64,000 nucleotides of DNA from Ectopseudomonas mendocina (lineage in GTDB: Bacteria; Pseudomonadota; Gammaproteobacteria; Pseudomonadales; Pseudomonadaceae). A program made the position numbers and the translations under genes. The notes beneath the pieces were generated by a model. That model saw only the letters and a list, made by a program, of their open reading frames with translations. It did not search any database and was not told the DNA's origin. Shown here one piece after another: positions 7,924 to 15,275 of this stretch (within the stretch, counting starts at the first letter, position 1; each line of letters starts with the position of its first letter). Location of the stretch: NCBI RefSeq assembly GCF_007049795.1, contig NZ_SCFY01000014.1:1-64000 (forward strand), read 5' to 3'.

Positions 7924-8805
7924 TCAGTCGAAAGGCGTAACTGTAGAAACGCCCTTGGCCTGCAATTCACTCGGGCGGCGCCCGCCACCCGCCTTCATTG
8001 CCGCAGCTACATCTTGCCCTGAGCGCTCCAGCCTGGCCGCCGCGTGCTGCAACTCCCGGAAAAACTCCCAAGTATGAGAGTGGAACCGAGGGTTCAGCAC
8101 CTTCACCGCTTCGCCGATGCCCTGGTTCCAGCGGTGGCATACCCAGTCGGCGTAGTGCAGCACGTTGGCCAAGTCCTGTGCCTGGTACTGGTTGAGGGTG
8201 ATGGTTCCCACCACCTTTTCCTGTTTCGGCAACCACTCGCCCTCAAGCGCATAGGCAGCCACAAAGTTGCAGGCGGCTTCAAACTCGCCGGCCTGTATCA
8301 GTTCGATGCGAGGCACGTTGAACCGGGTGTGCAGGCGGTTGTGCATCGTCTGCTGGAAGCTGCGGCGCTTCTCCAGCGGCACCACCTTGGCCTTGTCGCG
8401 GATCAGCCCCTTGAGCACGTTCACTTCGGTCATGCCGATCAGGGCATCGACCAGGGTGGCCATCTTGTTGCTGCTGTCGTGATACTGGCCAGTGCGACGA
8501 ATCGCCGGCAGTACCTCGGCGGTGATCCACTTCTTGAAGCGCTTGGCCTCGGGCTTGCGACTGGTGAGGATCAACGAGTAAAGGCCTGACTCATTGATGA
8601 TGCCAACAGCCTGACTCCCTCCAAGGGTGTCGGTAGTGGCGACACCCTTTTCATCTTCATCCAGTCGAGAAAGCGCATCACGGTTATTGCGCACTGCGAG
8701 AGCCTGGCAAACATCAGCCGCAACGAACCACGGCTGATCGTCGATCAGCATGGTGCGGACTTCGCGGGTATCGAACTGGAACGGAATTACTTGAGCAGTA
8801 TTCAT
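7924..8805 (-). CDS. Bro-N domain phage antirepressor
   Basis: A 293-residue protein with an N-terminal Bro-N domain (residues about 8-115: FDTREVRTMLID, PWFVAADVCQAL, LDEDEKG, INESGLYSLILTSRKPEAKRFKKW, VLPAIRRTG). The C-terminal domain is of the kind found in phage antirepressors. Such proteins bind DNA or repressors and help the lytic switch. It lies alone in the accessory island, behind a structured leader that looks like a C4-type antisense RNA. A three-codon open frame (8810-8821) ends four bases before its ATG and may couple its translation. Confidence 0.85.
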   Translation of the reverse strand: MNTAQVIPFQFDTREVRTMLIDDQPWFVAADVCQALAVRNNRDALSRLDEDEKGVATTDTLGGSQAVGIINESGLYSLILTSRKPEAKRFKKWITAEVLPAIRRTGQYHDSSNKMATLVDALIGMTEVNVLKGLIRDKAKVVPLEKRRSFQQTMHNRLHTRFNVPRIELIQAGEFEAACNFVAAYALEGEWLPKQEKVVGTITLNQYQAQDLANVLHYADWVCHRWNQGIGEAVKVLNPRFHSHTWEFFRELQHAAARLERSGQDVAAAMKAGGGRRPSELQAKGVSTVTPFD

Positions 8806-8827
8806 GGCATCACCCTTTCATGTCAGG

Positions 8828-8837
8828 GCTCGCCACC
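8828..8837 (-). promoter_or_regulatory. Candidate antisense target over the leader ribosome site
   Basis: The ten bases GGTGGCGAGC (minus strand) can pair along their whole length, with one G-U pair, with GCTCGTCACC at 8866-8857 in the upstream leader. They lie seven bases before the ATG of a three-codon leader frame, where a ribosome site would be. In P1 c4 and P4 CI systems such pairing blocks translation and transcription of the downstream gene. Confidence 0.55.
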
Positions 8838-8856
8838 GCTGCGACCAAGCAGAAAT

Positions 8857-8950
8857 GGTGACGAGCTGTACGCAGGTTGGTCGACCGGGGAAAGGTACCC
8901 GGCAGGGCCGAAGCCCTCCCACGCACAGCCCGCCATAAAGCGGGCACAAA
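8857..8950 (-). ncRNA. Putative C4 / P4-CI-like antisense immunity RNA
   Basis: On the minus strand just before the antirepressor lies a compact series of stems: GCCCGC / GCGGGC near 8945-8925, GAGGGC-TTCG-GCCCT near 8919-8903, and a closing GGTCGACC segment near 8885-8877, ending in the single-stranded GCTCGTCACC. The layout, the GGGAGGGCTTCGGCCCTGCC core and the position directly before an antirepressor match my recollection of C4-type phage RNAs. Its 3' end is complementary to the leader of the downstream gene. Exact ends are uncertain; a minus-strand hairpin with seven T lies just upstream. Confidence 0.6.
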
Positions 8951-8968
8951 AAAACGCCATCTAGGCGT
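8948..8968 (-). terminator. Terminator-like hairpin upstream of the C4-like RNA
   Basis: On the minus strand ACGCC and GGCGT pair around a five-base loop and are followed by seven T. It would end transcripts of the small membrane protein gene at 9190-9053, insulating the RNA and antirepressor unit. Confidence 0.6.
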
Positions 8969-9052
8969 CGTGCGCCTTTCAACCCGGGCGACCAAACCCG
9001 GCCGCTGAATTGGCAGCGGCAAGCGGACTATGCACCCGACACGATCACCGCG

Positions 9053-9190
9053 TCAACCAGTCCTCTCCATCACCGCCAAACCAACGGCCAGCAGTAGCAG
9101 CGCCGCGACATACGCTAAAGCCTGCATCCTTGCCTTGCGCTCGCCACTGGCGATGCGCTCGAACCATCCGATCCATCCCTTGATGCCCAT
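9053..9190 (-). CDS. Small single-pass membrane protein
   Basis: A 45-residue protein begins at the ATG that follows GGAGGAAGGC; earlier in-frame starts lack a ribosome site. A basic amphipathic N-terminus (MGIKGWIGWFERIASGERK) precedes one hydrophobic helix of about 17 residues (residues 25-40) and a short charged tail. It is divergent from the plus-strand gene at 9336, with the conserved element between them, mirroring the arrangement at 7166/7291. Function unknown. Confidence 0.55.
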   Translation of the reverse strand: MGIKGWIGWFERIASGERKARMQALAYVAALLLLAVGLAVMERTG

Positions 9191-9254
9191 GCCTTCCTCC
9201 ATTTCCATGGGGAGACTGTAGCACCCTGCGCCAGCACCGAAACCCGGCACGGGC

Positions 9255-9335
9255 CTGTACAAAATCACATCTACGCCGGCCGCCTGGCCGAGTAGTAGCC
9301 TCCTGCCTTCACATACCTACTGCCAAGGAGCGGTC
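9255..9335 (+). promoter_or_regulatory. Conserved upstream element, copy 2
   Basis: Second copy of the element seen at 7215-7290, with the same block order and the same 46-base CTGTAC-to-GTAGTAGCC span. In this copy CTAC and GTAG flank a further perfect stem CGGCC / GGCCG with a four-base loop, so a hairpin in DNA or RNA is plausible. An AAGGAG ribosome site follows directly before the ATG at 9336. Confidence 0.6.
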
Positions 9336-9827
9336 ATGCTCGACAGGGAAATACAACTGCGGATATTGAAAGCGCTTGCGGCCACTTACCCGGAAGCCAC
9401 TTTCGACGTACTGCGCGACATCGGGGCGAATGACCCAGCAGGCATAGCCAACCTTTACTACCTGGCTGAACACAAGCTCGTAGCCGCCAAATTCACTAAA
9501 TTTGGCAGTGAGCCAATGGATTATTCCGGGCAGCAACGCATCACCGCCGCCGGCATGGATTTTCTAGCCGATGACGGCGGTGTCGGCGCCATCCTGGGGG
9601 TGGTCACCGTCAAACTGCACGAAGACACCATCAAGCAGTTGATCGAGGCCCGCATTGCAGGTTCAGACCTACCAGAGGAAGAGAAACGTCCCCTGCTGCA
9701 AGCTGTTCGAGAACTTCCCGGCGAGGCCATAAAGCACCTGACAACGCGACTACTGGACTTGGGTCTGGATAATCTGCCGGGTGCAGTTTCGCTAATTCGT
9801 ACGTACCTGCCGGGCGCTGGTGGCTGA
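9336..9827 (+). CDS. Winged-helix-like accessory protein
   Basis: A 163-residue protein transcribed against the late operon. Residues about 5-75 look like a winged helix (REIQLRILKAL, then NLYYLAEHKLV, then the wing-like QRITAAGMDFLADDGG). Residues about 85-160 form a second helical domain (LHEDTIKQLIEARI, LPEEEKRPLLQAV, LIRTYLPG). The start has an AAGGAG site. It shares its upstream element with the WYL-TerB gene, which suggests co-regulation in the lysogen. The 3' part overlaps a minus-strand frame (9631-10005) antisense. Confidence 0.6.
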   Translation: MLDREIQLRILKALAATYPEATFDVLRDIGANDPAGIANLYYLAEHKLVAAKFTKFGSEPMDYSGQQRITAAGMDFLADDGGVGAILGVVTVKLHEDTIKQLIEARIAGSDLPEEEKRPLLQAVRELPGEAIKHLTTRLLDLGLDNLPGAVSLIRTYLPGAGG

Positions 9828-10005
9828 GCATCTCTTCGCCTACTTTGCGGAGCTCTGCGTAGCCGACCTTCTGCTTGCCACCCCACAGCTCAATGAAGAG
9901 TGAAGGCTCATCCCGACCGGCAATGCTCAAGTAGGACTCTGTGGAGCTGCAGGAGCGGCGCCCAGCGACGAACACCGCAACCATTTCTCGTTGTTGGATC
10001 TTCAT
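9631..10005 (-). CDS. Hypothetical phage protein whose 3' half lies antisense to the gene at 9336-9827
   Basis: A 124-residue frame starts at an ATG preceded by GGAG. The first 60 residues (MKIQQREMVAVFVAGRR onward) look like a genuine protein. The last 66 codons lie entirely opposite the plus-strand winged-helix gene and may be out-of-place readthrough. One explanation is that the plus-strand gene inserted into, and replaced the end of, an older minus-strand gene following the tail tube. The 5' half is therefore better supported than the 3' half. Confidence 0.45.
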   Translation of the reverse strand: MKIQQREMVAVFVAGRRSCSSTESYLSIAGRDEPSLFIELWGGKQKVGYAELRKVGEEMLSHQRPAGTYELAKLHPADYPDPSPVVALSGALWPRREVLEQLAAGDVSLPLVGLNLQCGPRSTA

Positions 10006-10034
10006 AAATGCTCCAGCGCTACCTTCCCGTTCTC

Positions 10035-10054
10035 AAAGCCGGAATTCCGGCTTT
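10035..10054. repeat. Perfect 20-bp palindrome downstream of the tail tube gene
   Basis: AAAGCCGGAATTCCGGCTTT reads the same on both strands and is followed within 20 bases by a second small inverted repeat (CACCAG / CTGGTG). Both lie between the tail tube stop and the next minus-strand gene. They could form RNA hairpins that attenuate transcription out of the structural operon or protect the message end. Confidence 0.6.
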
Positions 10055-10132
10055 GCCAAACCCTGACACCAGAACTGGTGTTTGCCCGATCACCGCCAAC
10101 GCCGAAACCCGGCCATCCCTGGCCAGGCAGGA

Positions 10133-10876
10133 TCACTCCACGTCCTTGATCACCATGTACTGCGACAGGCCGGTGCCGACCTTGGTGGCGTCCTTCTCCA
10201 CCTTGGCGGTGAACTCCATGCCCTGGAACTCGTCGCCGATGAAGCTGAGGCTGGCCGGCGAGTGGTTGACGCGGTAGCACTCGATCACCACCGGTTTGCC
10301 GCTGCGCGCTTCGTTGAGGCCAACGAACACATGGCGGTAACGCTTGCCGGAGCGAACCAGCGCCTGGATGGTGGCGTGCTTGGCGAACGAGTAGTCCACC
10401 TCGACGTCCAAACCGGCAGCGGTCACCGCGCCGCCCTCGGTGATGACTGGGAAGCCGGCCGGGTCGAGGGTGTAGTCGGTGTCCAGCACCAGGGCCGCGC
10501 CGCCCGCTTCCGGGGTGATCACCACGTTGGTGGCGCCGGGGTTGGCCAGCATCAGCAGCGCGCCAGGGTAGGCAGTGTGCGGCTCAGCGGTCACGGTGCC
10601 GGCGGCTACGTCGGCGGCGCTGCCGAACATGGCGCGGGCCATGTTGGCGGCCTTGAAGTGGCGCGCGTTGTAGGAAACGGTGAGCGACTGAATGCGCTGC
10701 ACCGATGCGTCCAGGCCGCCACCAGGGGTGGTGTAGTCCTGCTCTTCGATCTCCTGCACTTGGGCCTCGTAGTTGAGGCTGTTGCAGTTGCCGATGAAGA
10801 TCAGGCCCTTCGGGTCGTCGAGGTCCTCGATGTACTGCTTGCCGGCGCCGAGGAACGCGCCACGGAGATCAGCCAT
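10133..10876 (-). CDS. Major tail tube protein
   Basis: A 247-residue protein with the size, beta-rich composition and position of siphophage tail tube subunits: after the tail terminator-like gene and before the chaperone and tape measure region. The N-terminus (residues 1-75) and C-terminus (residues 175-247) look like the tube fold. The middle segment, about residues 85-165 (AAGTVTAEPHTAYPG through LDVEVDYSFAK), looks like an inserted surface domain. The start overlaps the previous gene by eight bases. Confidence 0.85.
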   Translation of the reverse strand: MADLRGAFLGAGKQYIEDLDDPKGLIFIGNCNSLNYEAQVQEIEEQDYTTPGGGLDASVQRIQSLTVSYNARHFKAANMARAMFGSAADVAAGTVTAEPHTAYPGALLMLANPGATNVVITPEAGGAALVLDTDYTLDPAGFPVITEGGAVTAAGLDVEVDYSFAKHATIQALVRSGKRYRHVFVGLNEARSGKPVVIECYRVNHSPASLSFIGDEFQGMEFTAKVEKDATKVGTGLSQYMVIKDVE

Positions 10877-11063
10877 TGCTCACTTCCTCCTGCTGGCCGC
10901 CAACAACACCCTGCTTTTCCAGCCAGGATTTTTGGGCGGCGGTTACTTCGATCTTGGCGCCGGCCTGCAGACGCTGGCGGCCGTGGGTGTGCGGCTTGGT
11001 GAGGGTGACCTCGACCAGATCCGGCTTGGTGGTTTCGGCCTTGGTGGCTTTCTTGGTGGTCAT
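10869..11063 (-). CDS. Small Lys/Thr-rich phage protein
   Basis: A 64-residue protein with a Lys/Thr-rich N-terminal tail and a short domain built around KPHTHGRQRLQAGAKIEVTAAQKSWL. Proteins of this kind, with a conserved H-x-G..L..G..I.V pattern, are common just before tail tube genes. It overlaps the tail tube start, so the two are probably coupled. Function unknown. Confidence 0.65.
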   Translation of the reverse strand: MTTKKATKAETTKPDLVEVTLTKPHTHGRQRLQAGAKIEVTAAQKSWLEKQGVVGGQQEEVSNG

Positions 11064-11067
11064 GGTT

Positions 11068-11532
11068 TCATTCTCCGGGGAGTACGACGTGCATCAGCAC
11101 GGGGATGGACACGGTACCGACCGGCACTTCTTGATCCGGCAGGAACTGGTTGATGGTCTTGATGACCACGTTTCGCGGGCCTTGCGGCCCCCACGGGTTG
11201 GGTACGCCATCCTCGATGTGCAGGCAGCGCGCGAGGTCGGCGGTGATGTCGTTGAGTTGCTCCAGGCAACTGTTGGTGTCGCTCGGCTTGACCAAGGCAA
11301 CGATCTTGCGGCCCTGGTTGAATCGCCAGGCGCCAGCGCCCTTGAGGGGCGGCGGGCACTCGTCGGGGATGACCGTCAGGCAGGGATAAACGAGGTCTTC
11401 GTCATCGAGCAGCGCGCCGATCCACTTGTCATGCACACGGGCGCCGATGTCGGTGAGGTAGCCGTTGGCGGGCACGATGGTGCCCAGCCGATTGATCAGA
11501 GCCTGATCGGCGATGTTCAGCGGGTTGGTCAC
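11068..11532 (-). CDS. Tail terminator-like (gpU-type) protein
   Basis: A 154-residue protein in the position of lambda gpU, between the gpZ-like completion protein and the tail tube. Such proteins cap the tail tube at the head-proximal end. The sequence (start MTNPLNIADQAL, the pair TVIPDECPPP and FNQGRKIVALV, end VGTVSIPVLMHVVLPGE) has the mixed alpha/beta layout expected. Its ATG overlaps the stop of the preceding gene. Assignment rests mainly on gene order. Confidence 0.6.
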   Translation of the reverse strand: MTNPLNIADQALINRLGTIVPANGYLTDIGARVHDKWIGALLDDEDLVYPCLTVIPDECPPPLKGAGAWRFNQGRKIVALVKPSDTNSCLEQLNDITADLARCLHIEDGVPNPWGPQGPRNVVIKTINQFLPDQEVPVGTVSIPVLMHVVLPGE

Positions 11533-12146
11533 AGGTCTGCTCGCTTCAGTTGGCGCTCAACTTCATCCACCAGGATGCGTTGGCCTTCTGCCTGAAAGTC
11601 GGGTTTGCGCGTTTCGAGGATCTGCGACGGCGATGGGCCGTACAGCGCGCGGATGCGTTGCTGCAACAGGTCGGCGCCATAGGCGCCCTGCCCTTTACGC
11701 TCTGCTGCGGTGCGCTTCGGGCCGTAGCGAATGAAGATCAGGCCTTTGGTGCTGCCGGAGCCAAGTGTGCTGACGATGAAGGCGTTCTTGAGCACCTTGG
11801 CGGTGCCGCCCACATTGACCCGCACGCCAGCGCGTTTGCGTTTTCCGTTCTTGCCCTTCGTCCACACTTGCTTGTGCGGGAAGTGGCTCAGCACCAGACC
11901 ACGCTTGACTGCCCACAGCCTGGCTACCAGCCTGCCGCGTGTTGCGCGGGTGATCCGTACCCGCTCGCGCAGCAGGTTGCGCTTGATGTTCACATCACTG
12001 CCGATCTCGCGCAGGAACTGCGCGCGGAGCGTTTCCACAGTGTCGTTCAGGGCCATGACTAGCACGGCCTTGGACTTCTCCGGAATGGCGCCAAGGCGCT
12101 CAACAGCCTCGCGGCCGCCAGTGAGCTTGACCTTGACGCCGCTCAT
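11529..12146 (-). CDS. Prophage minor tail protein Z-like (tail completion)
   Basis: A 205-residue basic protein resembling the GpZ family. Its N-terminal part has VKLTGGREAVERLG followed by a helix (VLVMALNDTVETLRAQFLREI). The Arg-rich middle (RERVRITRATRGRLVARL) and a conserved RKRAGVRVNVGG segment follow. These proteins help attach the tail to the head. It overlaps both neighbours by four bases. Confidence 0.75.
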   Translation of the reverse strand: MSGVKVKLTGGREAVERLGAIPEKSKAVLVMALNDTVETLRAQFLREIGSDVNIKRNLLRERVRITRATRGRLVARLWAVKRGLVLSHFPHKQVWTKGKNGKRKRAGVRVNVGGTAKVLKNAFIVSTLGSGSTKGLIFIRYGPKRTAAERKGQGAYGADLLQQRIRALYGPSPSQILETRKPDFQAEGQRILVDEVERQLKRADL

Positions 12147-12475
12147 TCCGGAGTTACCGCTGCAGTGACGATCACGCCGTCATTGCGCACCGGTGCCAGC
12201 ACCTTCCAACGGCTGTTGCCGCTGGTGAAGATGCCGTCGCGGCGCACGCGGTCGAGTTGGCAGGCCAGCACGCTGATCTGCACCTGGTCGACCACCAGCA
12301 CGCCGTCAGGCCCTACGCGCTCGATGTCGCGCAGGATGATCAACTCAAGACCGGTGACAGGCTGGCGGCTGGCGTCCTGATAGCTGCCCAGCACAGGCTC
12401 ACCCGAGCAATTCTCCTCGCGCATGCGCTGGAAGATCGCCCGAGCGGCCTTGGCCTTGAGTTGATGCCGGCTCAT
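12143..12475 (-). CDS. Head-tail connector protein (FII-type position)
   Basis: A 110-residue protein directly after the major capsid gene, sharing its start base with that gene's stop. A helical N-terminus (MSRHQLKAKAARAIFQRM) is followed by a beta-rich part. Size and order match the head-tail joining protein that follows the capsid in lambda-like phages. No diagnostic motif was found. Confidence 0.55.
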   Translation of the reverse strand: MSRHQLKAKAARAIFQRMREENCSGEPVLGSYQDASRQPVTGLELIILRDIERVGPDGVLVVDQVQISVLACQLDRVRRDGIFTSGNSRWKVLAPVRNDGVIVTAAVTPE

Positions 12476-13467
12476 CAGGCGGTCAGCTTGATGATGGCGC
12501 CAGGGCGGGTGCAGAGGTTGAGCGGGTTGGACTGCGCCTCGAACTCGACACCGCGATTCATGCGTAGCATTTCCTGCTTGGCATACTTCGGCAGGCCGAG
12601 GGTGTTGGCGGTTTCCATGTAGTCCGCCGGGGCGAAGCGAGTGATGAACAGATCCGCCACGCCTTCCGGCACCAGGTAGGCCTCGTTGTCGCCGATGAAG
12701 GCTTGGGTGCCGACCTTGCCGCGGTACTCCTCACAGAAGGCACCGCCGAACATGAAGCCACCGCGCGGGTCATTGCGCAGCATCTCGCCTTCGTTCCAGC
12801 GCTCCCAGGCCTTCTCGACCTTGGCGTGGCCGGTGAAGGCATCGAACAGGGCACGACCGAAGAAGATGCGGTAACCGCTGACTACGGTAGCGCCGAGTTT
12901 GTCCTCGGACTTACGCACCGCCTCGAGGATCTTGTTGCGCACGTTGGTGGCGGCGTTGCCCAGGGCGAGGCTGACCTCTTCCTGGGTAATGCCGAACTCG
13001 TCGTAGAGGTCGTAGATCACCGAGCTGCCATCGGCATCGAGGATCAGGCCCTTGATGGCGCCGACGCGGTGGAACTCGATGGTGGCATCCAGGTCGCGGT
13101 TCATGCGGCCCAGGCGCTGGTTGACGACGTTCTGCACGGTTTCGACGTCGGTCTCGCTGCCGAAGGCGCGCAGGTTCTGGATGGCGTCAGCCAGCAGGGT
13201 GTCGTCCTTTTTCAGGTGCGGCACAACGAACGAGCGCAGGTTGCGCTGGTCGCGCTCTTGCGGGCTCACCGGCTTGCCGCGCTCACCGACCGGCACCAGG
13301 CTCAAGCCGCCCTGGTTGTATTCGATGGTGACGGAGGTGGTGGTAACGCCCTCCTCCTGGAACAGGCCGAGCGCGCCGATACGACCGGGCTGGTGCGGCT
13401 GTTCGTTGATGGCAGCGGTCAGGCTGGAAACGCTGAAGGCGTCATCGTTGAAAATATCGAGATGCAT
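12475..13467 (-). CDS. Major capsid protein (lambda gpE family)
   Basis: A 330-residue protein of the lambda E / HK97-fold family. It has the family opening (MHLDIFNDDAFSVSSLTAAIN), a VTIEYNQGGLSLVP segment, a spine-helix-like region (LLADAIQNLRAFG) and a C-terminal part ending FITRFAPADYMETANTLGLP and MNRGVEFEAQSNPL. Length matches the lambda-type capsid (about 340). It forms the head shell together with the decoration protein encoded just upstream. Confidence 0.93.
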   Translation of the reverse strand: MHLDIFNDDAFSVSSLTAAINEQPHQPGRIGALGLFQEEGVTTTSVTIEYNQGGLSLVPVGERGKPVSPQERDQRNLRSFVVPHLKKDDTLLADAIQNLRAFGSETDVETVQNVVNQRLGRMNRDLDATIEFHRVGAIKGLILDADGSSVIYDLYDEFGITQEEVSLALGNAATNVRNKILEAVRKSEDKLGATVVSGYRIFFGRALFDAFTGHAKVEKAWERWNEGEMLRNDPRGGFMFGGAFCEEYRGKVGTQAFIGDNEAYLVPEGVADLFITRFAPADYMETANTLGLPKYAKQEMLRMNRGVEFEAQSNPLNLCTRPGAIIKLTA

Positions 13468-13494
13468 GGCTTTCTCCTTGGTGGCGGGCAGCGC

Positions 13495-13851
13495 TTAGCG
13501 CGCTACGACGTGGCTGCCGGCCAGGGCCAGAAGCGCAGCGGTTTGGTTTGGGGTGGAAATGCCGGCGGGCCAGACGAGCATGTCGGCGCGCAATTCGGCC
13601 AAACGCTTGACCACAACAGCCGGCACGTCGGTGCCGCTGGCATGGCCATAGAGCACGCCGGCGGCGTCTTCGCTGCCGTCGGTTGCATCGGGGTCCAGCT
13701 CGACGTATTTGCCGCTGGCGGTGATCTGGCCGAGCACGGTGCCGGGCACCAGGGTGCCAAGGGCGATTACGCCGACTTCACGCGACAGCGTGCCGTTGGC
13801 TTCGGAGAGGATGAAGTCGCCGGCGCGGCGGGTTTCGGTCTTGACGCTCAT
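13495..13851 (-). CDS. Head decoration protein (gpD-like)
   Basis: A 118-residue protein in lambda D position between the protease/scaffold and capsid genes. It carries the D-family pattern: an N-terminal GDFILSEANGTLSREVG, a G-x-V-L-G segment, and ATDGSEDAAGVLYG near residue 60. Trimers of this protein stabilise the expanded capsid. Confidence 0.88.
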   Translation of the reverse strand: MSVKTETRRAGDFILSEANGTLSREVGVIALGTLVPGTVLGQITASGKYVELDPDATDGSEDAAGVLYGHASGTDVPAVVVKRLAELRADMLVWPAGISTPNQTAALLALAGSHVVAR

Positions 13852-13856
13852 GTGAA

Positions 13857-15227
13857 TTACCTCGCGTTGCGCCGCGCGTAGACGGACGCATAGTTGGAAG
13901 TGCGGCCCTTGGCCTCACGTGGATTGCCCGCCGGCTGGCGGTTGCTCAGTTGCGGCCCCTGGCTCAGGCGCGATGCCAGCTCCTGCCGCACAACCTCGAC
14001 GCCGGTGGCGGCATTGATGTAGCCGGCGGCAAGCTGGGGCATGCCTGCTGCAGTGCAGAGGTTGCGGATTTCATTGGCCTGATCGGTCATGGCGGCCAGC
14101 TTGGTGGCAGACCAGCCTTCACGAATGGCAGTGGCGGTGAAGGCAGTAAGGCCGCTGGCCATGCAGCGTTCGGCCAGATCGCCAGCATCCAACGCAGGCT
14201 CATCGACCGGCGCGGCTGGCAGGTTCTCGACCAATGCAGCGGTGGCGCCTGCTTGCTGCTGTTCTTCATCCTCGGGGGCTTCCTGAACCTCTTCGCCTTC
14301 CGGTTGAAGCACCGGCTGTTCCTGCTCCACGACCTCCGGCATGGCGGCCGCCATGCGCTTGCGGGTGTAGGTACCGCCCTGCAGTTCAGCCATCAGTTCG
14401 CGGAAGGTTCCCAGGTGGTCGGCCATTCCGGCATCAATAGCGTTCTGCCCGAACAACAGAGAGGCCTCGGTGGCCTTGACCGCATCAACACTCAGCCCGC
14501 GGTAGGTGGCAACGCTGGTAGTGAACATCTCGTAGAGGCGGTCGGACTCGCTCTGCATGAAAGTGCGAGCGACCTCCGAAAGCGGTTCGTTGGGGTTGCC
14601 GGCCACCTTCATGGCGCCGGAGTGGATGTACGTCCACTTCACGCCTTCCTTGGCGTTCTTCTCGGATACGTCGCGGTGGCCGATGACCACGCCCACGCTG
14701 CCTACGCCGCCAGTACGGGTCAGCCAGATTTCAGAGCAGGCAGCGGCCAGGCCGTAGCCGCCCGAGTAGGCGTAGTCGTCGACCATGGCGATGAGGGTCT
14801 TGCTGGTGCGCAGTTGAGCCATGCGGTCAGTCAGGTCGAACAACTGAGCGGCTTCGCCGCCGGGCGTCTCCAGGCGCAGTACGACGTGGGTGATATTGGC
14901 GTCCGCCTCCAGGTCATCGAAAGCGAGCATCAGCCCCTCGTAGCTGACCGGCGTGGCGCCGCACAGGGTCGGCTCGACCTCGCGCGATACCAGTGGGCCG
15001 GATACTTCGAGCACGGCAACGTGGCCGACCTTCTCCATGACCTGGCGCGGCTGCCCGCCTTCGCCAGCATCAAGGCCGCCACGCAGCCAACCTTCGATCA
15101 AGGCCTCTGCCATACCTGGCTCGACCAGCAGCGGACGGTTGATGACGCGGGAGTAGATTTGCGGCACCAGCGGGCCACCTTGGCCACGGCTGAACAGCCG
15201 CGCCAGAATGTTGGTCGGTTTGGGCAT
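13857..15227 (-). CDS. S49-family capsid maturation protease with C-terminal scaffold-like region
   Basis: A 456-residue protein; the start MPKPTNILARLF is chosen for its GGAG ribosome site, and earlier in-frame codons lie over a hairpin. Residues about 70-300 are the S49 (lambda C / SppA) protease: the nucleophile lies in YAYSGGYGLA and the general base is probably the Lys of SGAMKVAGN about 60 residues later. The remainder is acidic (EEVQEAPEDEEQQ) then helical, as in the nested Nu3 scaffold of lambda. An internal start producing a separate scaffold is possible but I did not find a decisive ribosome site. Confidence 0.88.
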   Translation of the reverse strand: MPKPTNILARLFSRGQGGPLVPQIYSRVINRPLLVEPGMAEALIEGWLRGGLDAGEGGQPRQVMEKVGHVAVLEVSGPLVSREVEPTLCGATPVSYEGLMLAFDDLEADANITHVVLRLETPGGEAAQLFDLTDRMAQLRTSKTLIAMVDDYAYSGGYGLAAACSEIWLTRTGGVGSVGVVIGHRDVSEKNAKEGVKWTYIHSGAMKVAGNPNEPLSEVARTFMQSESDRLYEMFTTSVATYRGLSVDAVKATEASLLFGQNAIDAGMADHLGTFRELMAELQGGTYTRKRMAAAMPEVVEQEQPVLQPEGEEVQEAPEDEEQQQAGATAALVENLPAAPVDEPALDAGDLAERCMASGLTAFTATAIREGWSATKLAAMTDQANEIRNLCTAAGMPQLAAGYINAATGVEVVRQELASRLSQGPQLSNRQPAGNPREAKGRTSNYASVYARRNAR

Positions 15228-15240
15228 GGTGTGCTCCAGA

Positions 15241-15267
15241 AATAAGAAGGCCCGCACTTGGCGGGCC
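15241..15267 (-). terminator. Weak terminator-like hairpin between portal and protease genes
   Basis: GGCCCGC pairs with GCGGGCC around a short loop and is followed on the minus strand by TTCTTATTT. The tail is only partly T, so it may attenuate transcription or stabilise mRNA ends rather than stop transcription fully. Confidence 0.5.
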
Positions 15268-15275
15268 TGGAAGGT

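Noticed and set aside
8810-9022. 70-codon minus-strand frame across the antirepressor leader
   Set aside because: It covers the structured RNA leader and terminator hairpin and its product is Arg/Pro-rich without any protein-like pattern; only its last three codons may matter as a leader frame.
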